A DNA stretch of 44,110 bases from Bryobacterales bacterium (GTDB lineage Bacteria; Acidobacteriota; Terriglobia; Bryobacterales; Bryobacteraceae): NCBI GenBank assembly GCA_019261985.1, contig JAFAQY010000051.1, forward strand, positions 1-44,110, given 5' to 3'. Below, piece by piece: positions 16,765 through 24,534 of this stretch; within the stretch, counting starts at the first letter, position 1, and the number at the start of each line of letters is the position of its first letter. The notes under the pieces are model-generated. The model saw nothing but the letters and a program-made list of their open reading frames with translations, was not told the DNA's origin and searched no databases. Position numbers and translations under genes: made by a program.

Positions 16765-17558
16765 TTCCCCGTGAGATGCCGGACATCCTTTTCGTTCTCC
16801 AGGCAGACAAACTCCAGCATGTCTGTATCGGGCGCGAATGCTTGAGTTACCTGGATACTCCAAGGCTTGGTGTACGCCTTCGGATCGTCAACTGTGATTC
16901 CGATTTCAAGCCTTCCAAAAGTTGGGCGGTGAAACCGCTCGGTAATCTTCGCCGCATCGGTCATCGGCGTTCCCCGGACGTCGAGCCATGTGCCATCCTT
17001 AACGCCGATCGTCTGAACAACCAAGGTATCTCCTTCCCACTTTCCGCTAGAGTAGCCGTTGAAACTGGGTTGCGGATCGGCTGGCAGCGGTCGGCCATCT
17101 GTGAAGATCTGCCTATAAGCGGTGTCGCGCTCAAACAGGATAACCAACAATCCTGCAGTCTGGATGATCCTGCGTGGATAGGGATGAAGATGCATTTTGA
17201 TTGGTCCCAAAGGCTGGCAATGCGAGTCCGGATCGTCCTTGCTGTTCACGGCCAGCCGCGCTTTCAAAAGATCCGCCGCCCAGGGCCGAAAGGGCAGGCC
17301 TCCCTTGATCTCCTTGGCAACGTCTTGAAATTGCGGGTCCCGTCCGCCTGAGCCGGTGAAGCTGGATGTGGCCGGTCCGATGGGCTCCCAAAGCCCAGAT
17401 AGATCGGGCTTGCCGTCGGCGGTTCGCGGAGCGGGCGCGCTCAGGTTCGGCTTGCCATCGGCGAGCCGCGGAATTCCGGGGGTGGGATAGTCCAGCCATT
17501 GCGCGAAGAGGGGCGCCGACACCGCAAGCATCACCGAGAGCTTGATCCGGGCGGCCAT
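16761..17558 (-). CDS. Secreted protein of an uncharacterised family, first tandem paralogue
   Basis: 265 aa. The ATG at 17558 has a near-perfect AGGAGGT ribosome site 5 nt upstream; the frame is open to 17630 without support. Signal peptide MAARIKLSVMLAVSAPLFA, then QWLDYPTPGIPRLADG and PRTADGKPDLSGLW. The core reads GYSSGKWEGDTLVVQTIGVK, GTWLDVRGTPMTDAAKITER, FHRPTFGRLEIGITVDDPKA, and the end LENEKDVRHLTGK. It heads a three-gene operon of paralogues with 4-bp and 17-bp overlaps. The tandem arrangement suggests local duplication followed by divergence. Function unknown. Confidence 0.8.
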   Translation of the reverse strand: MAARIKLSVMLAVSAPLFAQWLDYPTPGIPRLADGKPNLSAPAPRTADGKPDLSGLWEPIGPATSSFTGSGGRDPQFQDVAKEIKGGLPFRPWAADLLKARLAVNSKDDPDSHCQPLGPIKMHLHPYPRRIIQTAGLLVILFERDTAYRQIFTDGRPLPADPQPSFNGYSSGKWEGDTLVVQTIGVKDGTWLDVRGTPMTDAAKITERFHRPTFGRLEIGITVDDPKAYTKPWSIQVTQAFAPDTDMLEFVCLENEKDVRHLTGK

Positions 17559-17722
17559 GCGCACCTCCTGTCGCGCGCACAATGCTGGACGCTGTGCGCT
17601 CCTGCAAACTCGCGGACGATTGTATCGCATCTAAGCCCTGAGAGCGCGTTCGCGCCATAAAATTGGAGCAGCCCCTGGGACCCGCTCGGGTTGCGAAATT
17701 GAAAAGACGCATGCTTGCGTTT

Positions 17723-18312
17723 TCATAGAGTTGCTGGGTTCGAATCGCAAATTACGTTTTCCTGGGATTCCTTTTGCTCCGGCTCCCAGGTGGCGGTGCT
17801 GCAGGTTAGAGGGCCGACGAGGAGGCTGTCTTCGCCGGCGGCCGGCTGGACGGATCGCAGCTTTACCAACAGGCCGAGCGCGCGGGAAAACTGACGATCA
17901 TAAGATGTCTCGTAGCGGTGGTGGAGATCGAGCGTGCGCGAGTTGTCGCCGAGGCTGCGGAAGACAACGGCGGCTCGGGCGGGCGGCGAACCGGAGGCGT
18001 TTTCCGGGCGGGCCATTTCTATATCGAACGCGGCCTTCTGAATGCCCCAGACACGCATTTGACGCCAGCGCGCGATCGCCATGGTTTCGACGAGCGAGGC
18101 TTCAATGGGAGTGCGCGGCTTGATTTCGGCGGTGATGGCTTCGAGAAGTTGCGTGAAGAGCTCACGGGATTCACCTTCGAGCACCACAGTTTGAGCGAGC
18201 AGCCGTGGCGCATGTTGTTAAGAGAAGAATTGTGCTTGCCGCGGCCGGTAACGGGTCCACGAGAGCGGGTTCCGTTGGCGCGGGCGGCTTGGATTTGTTT
18301 GTCGGTTGGCAT
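17723..18312 (-). pseudogene. Frameshifted gene of the 'SxGPxTxxGKxxSSxNxxxHG' family
   Basis: The first 41 codons (from 18312) read MPTDKQIQAARANGTRSRGP, then GRGKHNSSLNNMRHGCSLK. The expected continuation, TVVLEGESRELFTQLLEAIT...VETMAIARWRQMRV, is in another frame (18187 down to 17723). One missing base at the AAA run (18190-18192) joins them: CTCAAA-CTGTGG would need an extra A to read SLKTVVLEGES. Family members are usually one continuous protein of about 170-220 aa, of unknown function and common in acidobacteria. It may be a real pseudogene or an assembly error in a homopolymer. Confidence 0.7.
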
Positions 18313-18431
18313 ACTGAGGCAAGGATAGAAAGCCGGGGTTGGCAGTTTTCGGATTGGGAACGCAATGGTGTTGAATTCCTTACTGAAAGGCTATGTTCTT
18401 CGGCGGGACCAACCTTTTACGTGGTGAAAAC

Positions 18432-18663
18432 ATGGATTGGCACGACCGCACAACGATTGACCCTCGTTTCTGGCGGTAAGCCCATTGTCAAGGGCACCAA
18501 GATCTCGGTCGAACCACTTATCGATCTTTTGGCCGCGGGGTGGACGCAGCAGCAGATTCTGGATAATTACCCGACTCTGTGGGCGGATGACGTGCGCGGC
18601 TGTTTGGCCTATGCGGCCGAAATCCTGCATGGTGAAAGTGTCTTCCCTCCTGAGCCAGTGTGA
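18432..18663 (+). pseudogene. DUF433 antitoxin-like gene with an N-terminal frameshift
   Basis: The true beginning is MDWHDRTTIDPR (ATG at 18432), which runs into a stop. The rest, GGKPIVKGTKISVE, LIDLLAAGWTQQQILDNYP and DVRGCLAYAAEILHGE, is a typical DUF433 body in the +1-shifted frame. One base is missing between about 18464 and 18474. DUF433 proteins are thought to be antitoxins for DUF5615 PIN-like partners, and such a partner follows at once. The body frame stays open upstream to 18205 with possible GTG starts at 18421 or 18424, so a product with an altered N-terminus is possible. Confidence 0.7.
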
Positions 18664-19002
18664 TACTGCCGGCGTACAAGAATTTCCCCCGCGCCGCGGT
18701 TGAGGCGCTGCGGCGGGCTGGGATGGATGTTGTTTGGGTTGCGGAATTAAAGCCGGGCGCGCCCGTGATGAGGTTCTAGCCCTGCGCGTGTCGACCGGGC
18801 GGGTCTGCTAACGCTCGATAAGGATTTCGGCGAACTGGCCGACCGCCGTAAACTCCCAGCAGGCTGCGGCATCATTTTGTTCCGGATCGCGGCGGAAAAT
18901 CCGGAGGAGATGGCGAGGTTGGCCGTCCCAGTAATATTGCTCGAGGATTTCACCGGCGGGGCTCTTCAGGGCGTTAAAGCCGCACGCAGGGCGATCCATT
19001 GA
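18660..19002 (+). pseudogene. DUF5615 PIN-like toxin remnant with at least two frameshifts
   Basis: Reading begins at GTG 18660, overlapping the DUF433 stop as GTGA: KNFPRAAVEALRRAGMDVVW, VAELKPGAP. It then shifts (near 18769) to DEVLALRVSTGRV, and shifts again (near 18810) to LLTLDKDFGELADRRKLPAG, CGIILFRIAAENPEEMARLA, VPVILLEDFTG. This is the whole length of a DUF5615 protein (about 110 aa) in three frames. The usual acidic ADEN motif at the start is AYKN here, so the active site is lost too. It is clearly dead. Confidence 0.8.
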
Positions 19003-19105
19003 ATATCCTTTTTGCCCAGGCTCCGCGGCCGGCCTGCATTCGCCAGGCGACCGGATCGGCGCGCTGTCCCTTGAGGGAGAGGCAAAGAGGGTGAGGTTTG
19101 TACGT

Positions 19106-19134
19106 TTGACGTCACTCATCATATAATGTTATAT
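19106..19134 (+). promoter_or_regulatory. Promoter and overlapping palindrome of the higBA module
   Basis: TTGACG (19106-19111) and TTATAT (19129-19134) are 17 bp apart. The palindrome ATATAA-TG-TTATAT (19121-19134) covers the -10 box. In HigBA systems the HigA antitoxin represses its own operon by binding a palindrome at the promoter, so this is a likely operator. The toxin ATG is 8 nt after the palindrome. Confidence 0.65.
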
Positions 19135-19142
19135 ATGCCTGA

Positions 19143-19412
19143 ATGATAAGGAGTTACGGCGACAAGGACACGGAGAGGCTCGCGGCGGGCGAAAAGGTTC
19201 GCCAGTGGGAGCCCTTCCGGCGACAGGCGGAGAAGCGGCTTAGAATTCTGGACGCCGCGACGTCGCTCGGCGACCTGGCCGCGTTGAACTCCAACCGGCT
19301 GGAAGTCCTGAAAGGGAACCGCAAGGGCCAATATTCCATCCGGGTCAACAGCCGGTGGCGCATATGCTTCAAGTGGCGGAAGGATGCGCCGGCGCCGTGG
19401 ATTAATCACTAA
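19143..19412 (+). CDS. higB: HigB-type toxin (RelE/ParE superfamily mRNA interferase)
   Basis: 89 aa, a normal length for HigB. It shows the family pattern: MIRSYGDKDTERLAAGE, RRQAEKRLRILDAATSLGDL, LNSNRLEVLKGNRKGQYSIR, VNSRWRICFKW. The final beta-strand usually ends in VEIVDYH and here reads PWINH, a slightly changed but intact tail. The predicted role is ribosome-associated cleavage of mRNA, held in check by HigA. The toxin-first order and the 16-bp gap to the antitoxin are typical of higBA. No clear Shine-Dalgarno. Confidence 0.88.
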   Translation: MIRSYGDKDTERLAAGEKVRQWEPFRRQAEKRLRILDAATSLGDLAALNSNRLEVLKGNRKGQYSIRVNSRWRICFKWRKDAPAPWINH

Positions 19413-19428
19413 ACGAAAGGAGACCGCC

Positions 19429-19737
19429 ATGGCCAGAACGCCCATTCACCCCGGAGAAATCCTCGCCGACGAGCTGGAGGAGACCGGACTTTCTGCAAAA
19501 AAACTCGCGGACATGATTGATGTGCCGCCGAACCGCCTTTACCAGATCATCGCCGGAAAGCGCAGCATGACCGCGGACACCGCCTTACGCCTCGGCCAGT
19601 ATTTCGGCATGGCGGCCGACTTCTGGATGAACCTGCAAACCGCTTACGAGCTCGACTTGGCGCGGCAGCAGAACGGCAAGGCGATACAGCGGATTCCCAA
19701 ACGCAGTGAAACGGCCGAGCCCCGTCCGGCGGCGTAA
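19429..19737 (+). CDS. higA: HigA-type antitoxin, XRE-family helix-turn-helix
   Basis: 102 aa from the ATG at 19429 with AAAGGAG 8 nt upstream; the frame extends to 19384 into the toxin gene without support. The N-terminus ARTPIHPGEILADELEETGL is the HigA hallmark. The helix-turn-helix follows (SAKKLADMIDVPPNRLYQII, AGKRSMTADTALRLGQYFG), then AADFWMNLQTAYELDLAR. It neutralises HigB and probably represses the promoter at 19106-19134. It is the only intact toxin-antitoxin module here and lies 0.1 kb from the dead DUF433/DUF5615 pair. Confidence 0.93.
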   Translation: MARTPIHPGEILADELEETGLSAKKLADMIDVPPNRLYQIIAGKRSMTADTALRLGQYFGMAADFWMNLQTAYELDLARQQNGKAIQRIPKRSETAEPRPAA

Positions 19738-19832
19738 AATATCAGAACATCCGGATCCAGCGGCGTGGTGGACTTGTTGTAAGCGGAAACGAGCCTGTTT
19801 CCACGTAAAAACAACGATAAGTTGAAATGTTT

Positions 19833-20016
19833 TTATATTCCGCCGCGCTGGTAGCGCTTGCGCCAATCGTAGAGGCTGTGTTCGGCGATGCCCTGTTGTT
19901 TGCAGAATTGTTTTGTCGATAGCCCGCTGCGCTGCTGCTCCGCGATTCGCTCGCGCTACTGGCCGGCTTTAGAAGCAGGCTTTTCTTCGATGATGTTCTC
20001 GCTCCTTCCACAACTA
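19833..20016 (-). pseudogene. Relic of an IS66-type accessory (TnpA-like) or similar HTH transposition protein
   Basis: On the minus strand one frame reads ENIIEEKPASKAGQ, stop, then RERIAEQQRSGLSTKQFCKQ, QGIAEHSLYDWRKRYQRGG, stop. The pattern W.e.i.e.q.SGlS...FC...gi...s.Y.WRkr is the N-terminal helix-turn-helix of the small protein of IS66-like elements. The internal TAG stands where the family usually has TGG (Trp). No transposase or terminal inverted repeats are seen. The remainder of 19738-20334 holds only weak short frames and the leader of the next gene. Confidence 0.65.
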
Positions 20017-20334
20017 TGCGACGGCTGCCGAGCAGTTGAGAAGAGGGGTTTATCGGACGCTTACGCATTTTCGATGCATCGCTCAACAGTCGCATCTTGT
20101 AAATGCTGTTTGCTTCGATGTATCGTCTTTAGGCGGCGTCAACATTCTTATCGCCGGCATCAACTCTGCAGGATGAGCCTCTTTCCTGACTTGAAATGGC
20201 GCGATCCATTTCGTCGCGAAATGCCGTATGGCTTCGCTAACGCGCGTTGGCTGGAACAAGGCCGTGCCCAAGCGACAGCGAATCTCGAGATTCCGCTACA
20301 ATTAGCCTGCGTTTACGTGGCGCAAAGGAGGATT

Positions 20335-22032
20335 ATGTCCGCCCCGACGAACCTTTCGGAAATTGACCTCATTCCGATTCCCGGCAAGAACTATTTCAAT
20401 CTGGACCGCGAATGGCGCGAGGAGTTCATCTATTTCGCAATGGTGGATCGCTTCCACGACGACCAGGCGCGGACCCCTCGGCTGCAACCCGGGCGAAGCA
20501 CCGGAATCAGTACACCTGACGACTTCTTCGGTGGCAAAATCAAGGGCATCACGAATCACCTTGATTACATTGCAGGATTGGGCTGCACTGCCATCTGGGT
20601 TTCCCCAATTTTTGAAAACAATCCTCATGCCTATCACGGGTACGACATTAACAACTACCTGAGCGTTGATCCGAACTTCGGTACCGAGCAGGATCTCATT
20701 GACCTCGTGAACGCGGCGCACAACTTCGATAACGCCGGCAAGCCGTTTCCGATGCGCATCATTCTGGACGTAGTCATCAACAATTCGGGAGACAATTGGG
20801 AATACCAGGGTGGACCGAAGGCGTATTCGAATGCGCAGCAGTTTCCGTTCGGGGCTTTTCGCAGACCGGATCGGCCCATTCCCATCGAGTTGCGCAACTC
20901 TGACTGGTACCATCGGCGAGGAAGCATAAATCATTTCGATGTCTCACCTGAGAACCTGCTTGGGGACATCGTCTCGCTGAAGGATTTTGAAAACGACGAT
21001 GACGACATTGGCTCCGCCGTAATCAATACGCTGATTAAGTCATACGCGTACTGGATCCGCCAAGCCGACATCGACGGGTTTCGCGTCGACGCTGTCAAGC
21101 ACATGGGCCCCCTGGCATGCGCGCGGTTCTGCTCCAACATCCGAGAGTACGCCTATACGCTGGGCAAACGTGACTTCTTCCTCTATGGAGAGATTGCTCA
21201 GGCCAGCGATGACCTCTATAACCGTTACATCGGGCAAAATACGTCCGCACAGGATGGCAACAATACGATCTTCTTCGGCCTCGACTCCGTTCTGGACTTC
21301 CGTTTAGCGGAAGGTAACGGCGACGGCGGCTTGCGCGATGTTATCAAGGGCTTCCAGGAGCCCAAAGCGCTTTTTGAGCGGCTCGAAGCCCAGCGCGAGC
21401 GTGCACTCAACCGCGGTGAAATCGGCCGTTATCTTGTTACGTTCGTGGACAACCATGACTCATTCTGGCAGCCGAGCGGCCGTTTCGGGAACGGCGCGCC
21501 CGATGAGCAGGTGATCGCCGCCATTGGCTACCTATTGTGTTCGCTAGGCACTGCATGCATTTATTACGGCACTGAACAGGGCTTTTCAGGGCACGGCGGC
21601 GATAACCAATTGCGCGAGGCCATGTTTGACAAGGCGACACCGGGCCGGAACCTGCTCAATACGGATTGTCGCATCTATCAAGAAATTGCGAAAATAGCCG
21701 ACGTGATGCGGAACAACGAACCGCTCCGGTTTGGGCGCATGTACTTCCGCCAGATTTCAGGAGATGGACAACACTTTGGATTCCCGTTCGGCTTCGCTTA
21801 TACGCTCGCGTTCTCTCGTATCCTCTATCCCGACGAGATCCTGATCGCGTACAACGTCAGTGACGCTCCCCGCAATGACGCCGTGATCGTGGATGCGACT
21901 TTGCACGCGGACAGCTCAACGATGAACTTCTTATATGGCAATGCAGGCACGGTACGGGTCCAGACAGCCGCGGACGGATCGCGCTTTGTGAACCTGAGCT
22001 TGGCGCCGCGTCAATTCGTGATTCTGCGCTAG
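20335..22032 (+). CDS. Cytoplasmic alpha-amylase family glycoside hydrolase (GH13)
   Basis: 565 aa from the ATG at 20335, which has AAAGGAGG 5 nt upstream; the frame is open to 19888 but that part is not protein-like. The (beta/alpha)8 landmarks are GLGCTAIWVSPIFEN and YHGYDINNY (101-108), nucleophile D252 in DGFRVDAVKH, acid/base E286 in FLYGEI, and D375 in FVDNHDS. Region I reads DVVINN (145-150), with Asn where most GH13 enzymes have His. There is no signal peptide, so it acts inside the cell on an alpha-glucan or alpha-glucoside. Which subfamily cannot be told by eye; trehalose- or maltose-active enzymes are possible. TACAAT at 20297-20302 is a possible -10. It stands alone, with no glycogen or trehalose gene nearby. 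Confidence 0.9.
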   Translation: MSAPTNLSEIDLIPIPGKNYFNLDREWREEFIYFAMVDRFHDDQARTPRLQPGRSTGISTPDDFFGGKIKGITNHLDYIAGLGCTAIWVSPIFENNPHAYHGYDINNYLSVDPNFGTEQDLIDLVNAAHNFDNAGKPFPMRIILDVVINNSGDNWEYQGGPKAYSNAQQFPFGAFRRPDRPIPIELRNSDWYHRRGSINHFDVSPENLLGDIVSLKDFENDDDDIGSAVINTLIKSYAYWIRQADIDGFRVDAVKHMGPLACARFCSNIREYAYTLGKRDFFLYGEIAQASDDLYNRYIGQNTSAQDGNNTIFFGLDSVLDFRLAEGNGDGGLRDVIKGFQEPKALFERLEAQRERALNRGEIGRYLVTFVDNHDSFWQPSGRFGNGAPDEQVIAAIGYLLCSLGTACIYYGTEQGFSGHGGDNQLREAMFDKATPGRNLLNTDCRIYQEIAKIADVMRNNEPLRFGRMYFRQISGDGQHFGFPFGFAYTLAFSRILYPDEILIAYNVSDAPRNDAVIVDATLHADSSTMNFLYGNAGTVRVQTAADGSRFVNLSLAPRQFVILR

Positions 22033-22201
22033 CTGGCCGCCAGGCAGCTAAACACCGCCGGATAAAACTTTATTCGATGCCGATGGGGATCACGATTAAC
22101 CACAGCCGACCAAGAGATGGCAAGAACCGATCAGCTACCCCACTTAACGGCTATCGTTACTTCGATTAGGGTCCAAAGTCGACCTTGGGCGTCACCTTGG
22201 G

Positions 22202-23005
22202 GTGGTACGTCTGGGAGCGTGGTGCACGTTCGATTGGGATCAGTCGCGGGTGGTGGAGCGGACGGCGGCGGATGCGGTGCGAGCCGGCGTTCCGGATGCC
22301 GTTGAGTTTGCGCGGGAAAGGCTTGGGTTTGAGGCGGATGAGCGGCAGGCGGCGGTGCTCGCCAGCGAGGCGAAGCGCGGGATGCTGAATTGCACGCGAC
22401 AGTGGGGGAAGTCAACCCTCGCGGCGATCAAGGCGGTCCACCGCGCGTATGCGCAGCCGGGAAGCCTGGTCATCGTGGCAAGTCCGACGGAGCGGCAGAG
22501 CGGGGAGTTCCTGAGGAAGGCGGCGGAGATGGTTGCGCGCCTGGGCATTCGTCCGCGGGGGGATGGAAGGAACGCGGCGAGTTTGCTGTTTCCGAACGGG
22601 TCGCGGGTGGTGGGGCTGCCCGGCACGGAGGGGACGATCCGCGGTTTCTCAGCCGTCGCGCTGATGATTATCGATGAAGCGGCGCGAGTGGCGGACTCGC
22701 TGTACAAGGCTCTGCGGCCGATGCTGGCGGTGGCGGATGGGGATTTGTGGCTGCTGAGCACTCCGCGGGGCAAACAGGGGTTCTTTTACGAGAACTGGGC
22801 GAATGGCGGCGAAGAGTGGGATCGCGTGGCGGTCCGCGCGGAGGAGTGCCCACGAATCAGCGCGCGGTTTCTTGAGGACGAGCGGAAGCAACTCGGGGAG
22901 GCGTGGTTCCGGCAGGAGTATGAGTGCGAGTTTGTGGACGATGGGTTCGGGTGGTTCGACCGGGATGTGGTGATGAGGGCGTTGGTGGAGATGGAGCCGC
23001 TATAA
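22202..23005 (+). CDS. Orphan terminase-large-subunit-like ATPase
   Basis: Up to 267 aa (GTG start at 22202; a GTG at about 22252 is also possible). Walker A is NCTRQWGKST, Walker B is ALMIIDEAAR, and a motif III-like stretch is LWLLSTPRGKQGFFYENW, followed by WFRQEYECEFVDD. This is the packaging ATPase of tailed phages without the C-terminal RNase H-like nuclease, and no portal, head or small-terminase gene is nearby. It ends cleanly at EMEPL, which suggests a free-standing ATPase form rather than a random break. The role is unknown; it could be a prophage relic or a domesticated gene. A decayed hairpin-repeat copy follows 127 bp downstream. Confidence 0.8.
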   Translation: MVRLGAWCTFDWDQSRVVERTAADAVRAGVPDAVEFARERLGFEADERQAAVLASEAKRGMLNCTRQWGKSTLAAIKAVHRAYAQPGSLVIVASPTERQSGEFLRKAAEMVARLGIRPRGDGRNAASLLFPNGSRVVGLPGTEGTIRGFSAVALMIIDEAARVADSLYKALRPMLAVADGDLWLLSTPRGKQGFFYENWANGGEEWDRVAVRAEECPRISARFLEDERKQLGEAWFRQEYECEFVDDGFGWFDRDVVMRALVEMEPL

Positions 23006-23131
23006 TGCCGGAAACCGCAAAATCGTTTCCGGCAGCGCATGTTCTTGCCGTTCACCTTCGTTGCTCGTTTTCTGTGTGGATGGAAAGGCGGCCTGCCGAG
23101 CCCGCCTCCGGCGCAGTAGGACGACCTGAAA

Positions 23132-23266
23132 GTGGCAACCTGCAGCGGGTTGCCAACCTGCTTGCCGACGTTTATTCCAACCCCGCCCAGCGCGGTTGGC
23201 TTGTTTTGTTTATTTGGGAAGGGCCGCGCCTTATCTAAGCGGCATTGGGATGGCATCCGGCCCCAC
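23132..23266 (-). repeat. Dispersed hairpin repeat, copy 3 (decayed, with insertion)
   Basis: In reverse orientation it keeps TGGGGCCGGATGCCATCC at one end and AGGTTGGCAACCCGCTGCAGG at the other (about 23135-23160). The hairpins between are damaged, and roughly 40 bp of foreign sequence separates the first and second hairpins (23201-23243). Confidence 0.65.
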
Positions 23267-23303
23267 ATGTGCGGATTCAGCCTGTCCTGCGCACTTAAAT
23301 AAA

Positions 23304-24407
23304 CTATCGGACCTTCACGTATTTTCTTAAATTGTGCGCGGCGACATCCGCCGCGTAGATACTACCCGCGTCATCAGCCGCGATGCCGGATGCGGTTGTG
23401 CCCACATCCAATTTATCGGGGTCCGCGGGGTCGGGGATGAAGGCCTTGAGGGAGCCGTCTTTGGCATTGCCCACTACAATGCCTCTCAACTCGCCTTTCT
23501 TCGCCGCCGGATCGGGGAATGCGGCGCCTACGTAGATGGTGTCGTCTTTACCGACAAAAACCGAACTCGGCTGGCCGAATTGCGTCCACGCGGCGATGAA
23601 ATTTCCGTTCTGGTCGAACACTTGAATTCGGTTGTTCTTGCGATCGGCGACATACACTCGTGCTTGCGAGCCGCCCACGAATATGTCATGGGGCTCGTCG
23701 AAATCGCCGGGGGCCGAACCTTTGCGCCCCCAAGACTTGATAAACCGCCCCTCTTTCGAAAACTTCACCACCCGCCCGGAATTGTGCTGATTGGGCGCAT
23801 GTCCATCGCTCACGAAGATGTCACCGTTCGGCGCGATAGCGACGCCCGTTGGACGATCGAATGTATCCGGGCCGTTTCCGGACACGCCCTCCTTGCCAAG
23901 AGTTAAAAGGACCTTCCCGGCCGGGCTTAATTTAAGGACCTCCTGGCCCATCTGGACGCCGGACGCGTTCTTCGCCGGCATGCCTAGCACGGTCGACTCA
24001 TCGTTTACGTCCGTCGCCCAGAGATTTCCATCTTGATCCACCGTGAAGCCGTGAGGATAAGCGAAGAGTCCCGCGCCGAGGCTCGTCAGGAGCTTACCCG
24101 AAGAGTTGAATTGCAAAATGGGAGGATTGGATTCCCCGCGTCCGATGCAGGTGGCGTGCCCCGGAGGCACTGTGTTGAAGCAGCGATGAAAAACCCAGAC
24201 GGTTCCATCAGTGTGAACATGGACGCGGATAACCTCGCCCCAGCGGCCGCCGTTCATGCTTTGGGGGAGAGTTGGCCAGCCCTCCACCAGGCGATACGGG
24301 TTGGGAAGGTCAGCGGGTTTCGGATATTTGGGTTGCTGGGCGAACGACGCCGTTTGAAAAAGTGCGAGCGCAAGCACGCTCGCCAGGAATCTAGTTTGTC
24401 TCGCCAT
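23304..24407 (-). CDS. Secreted NHL-repeat beta-propeller (peptidyl-amidating-lyase-like)
   Basis: 367 aa from the ATG at 24407, preceded by GGGAGGT; the frame is open to 24449. Signal peptide MARQTRFLASVLALALFQTA, cleaved near SFAQQ. At least five NHL blades are visible: AYPHGFTVDQDGNLWATDV, DRPTGVAIAPNGDIFVSDG, EPHDIFVGGSQARVYVADRK, FGQPSSVFVGKDDTIYVG and TASGIAADDAGSIYAADV. The overall pattern matches the six-bladed family related to the lyase domain of peptidylglycine amidating enzymes. Such bacterial proteins have mostly unknown roles, and metal binding is likely. It is convergent with the decayed repeat and terminase region, and divergent from the dioxygenase gene. Confidence 0.85.
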   Translation of the reverse strand: MARQTRFLASVLALALFQTASFAQQPKYPKPADLPNPYRLVEGWPTLPQSMNGGRWGEVIRVHVHTDGTVWVFHRCFNTVPPGHATCIGRGESNPPILQFNSSGKLLTSLGAGLFAYPHGFTVDQDGNLWATDVNDESTVLGMPAKNASGVQMGQEVLKLSPAGKVLLTLGKEGVSGNGPDTFDRPTGVAIAPNGDIFVSDGHAPNQHNSGRVVKFSKEGRFIKSWGRKGSAPGDFDEPHDIFVGGSQARVYVADRKNNRIQVFDQNGNFIAAWTQFGQPSSVFVGKDDTIYVGAAFPDPAAKKGELRGIVVGNAKDGSLKAFIPDPADPDKLDVGTTASGIAADDAGSIYAADVAAHNLRKYVKVR

Positions 24408-24534
24408 GGCGACCTCCCGTCGAAACTTAGCATATATATTGTTCGCCAACCAGCGGCCCCAATAATCATGACGTTCGCCCGATCGATGCTAGACTGGGCA
24501 TAACGTAAAGTCTCCTTTTTGCCATCTGTTTGCC

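Noticed and set aside
20302-20934. Minus-strand frame of 210 codons inside the GH13 gene
   Set aside because: Antisense to conserved GH13 motifs with no recognisable features of its own; GC-driven shadow.
22030-22050. Hairpin TAGCTG...CAGCTA at the GH13 stop as a terminator
   Set aside because: The stem is short with a bulge and no T-run follows.
22786-23268. Minus-strand frame of 160 codons across the terminase end and the decayed repeat
   Set aside because: The first part is only a translation of the hairpin repeat, like the TonB N-terminus, and the remainder is antisense to the terminase. No independent signal.
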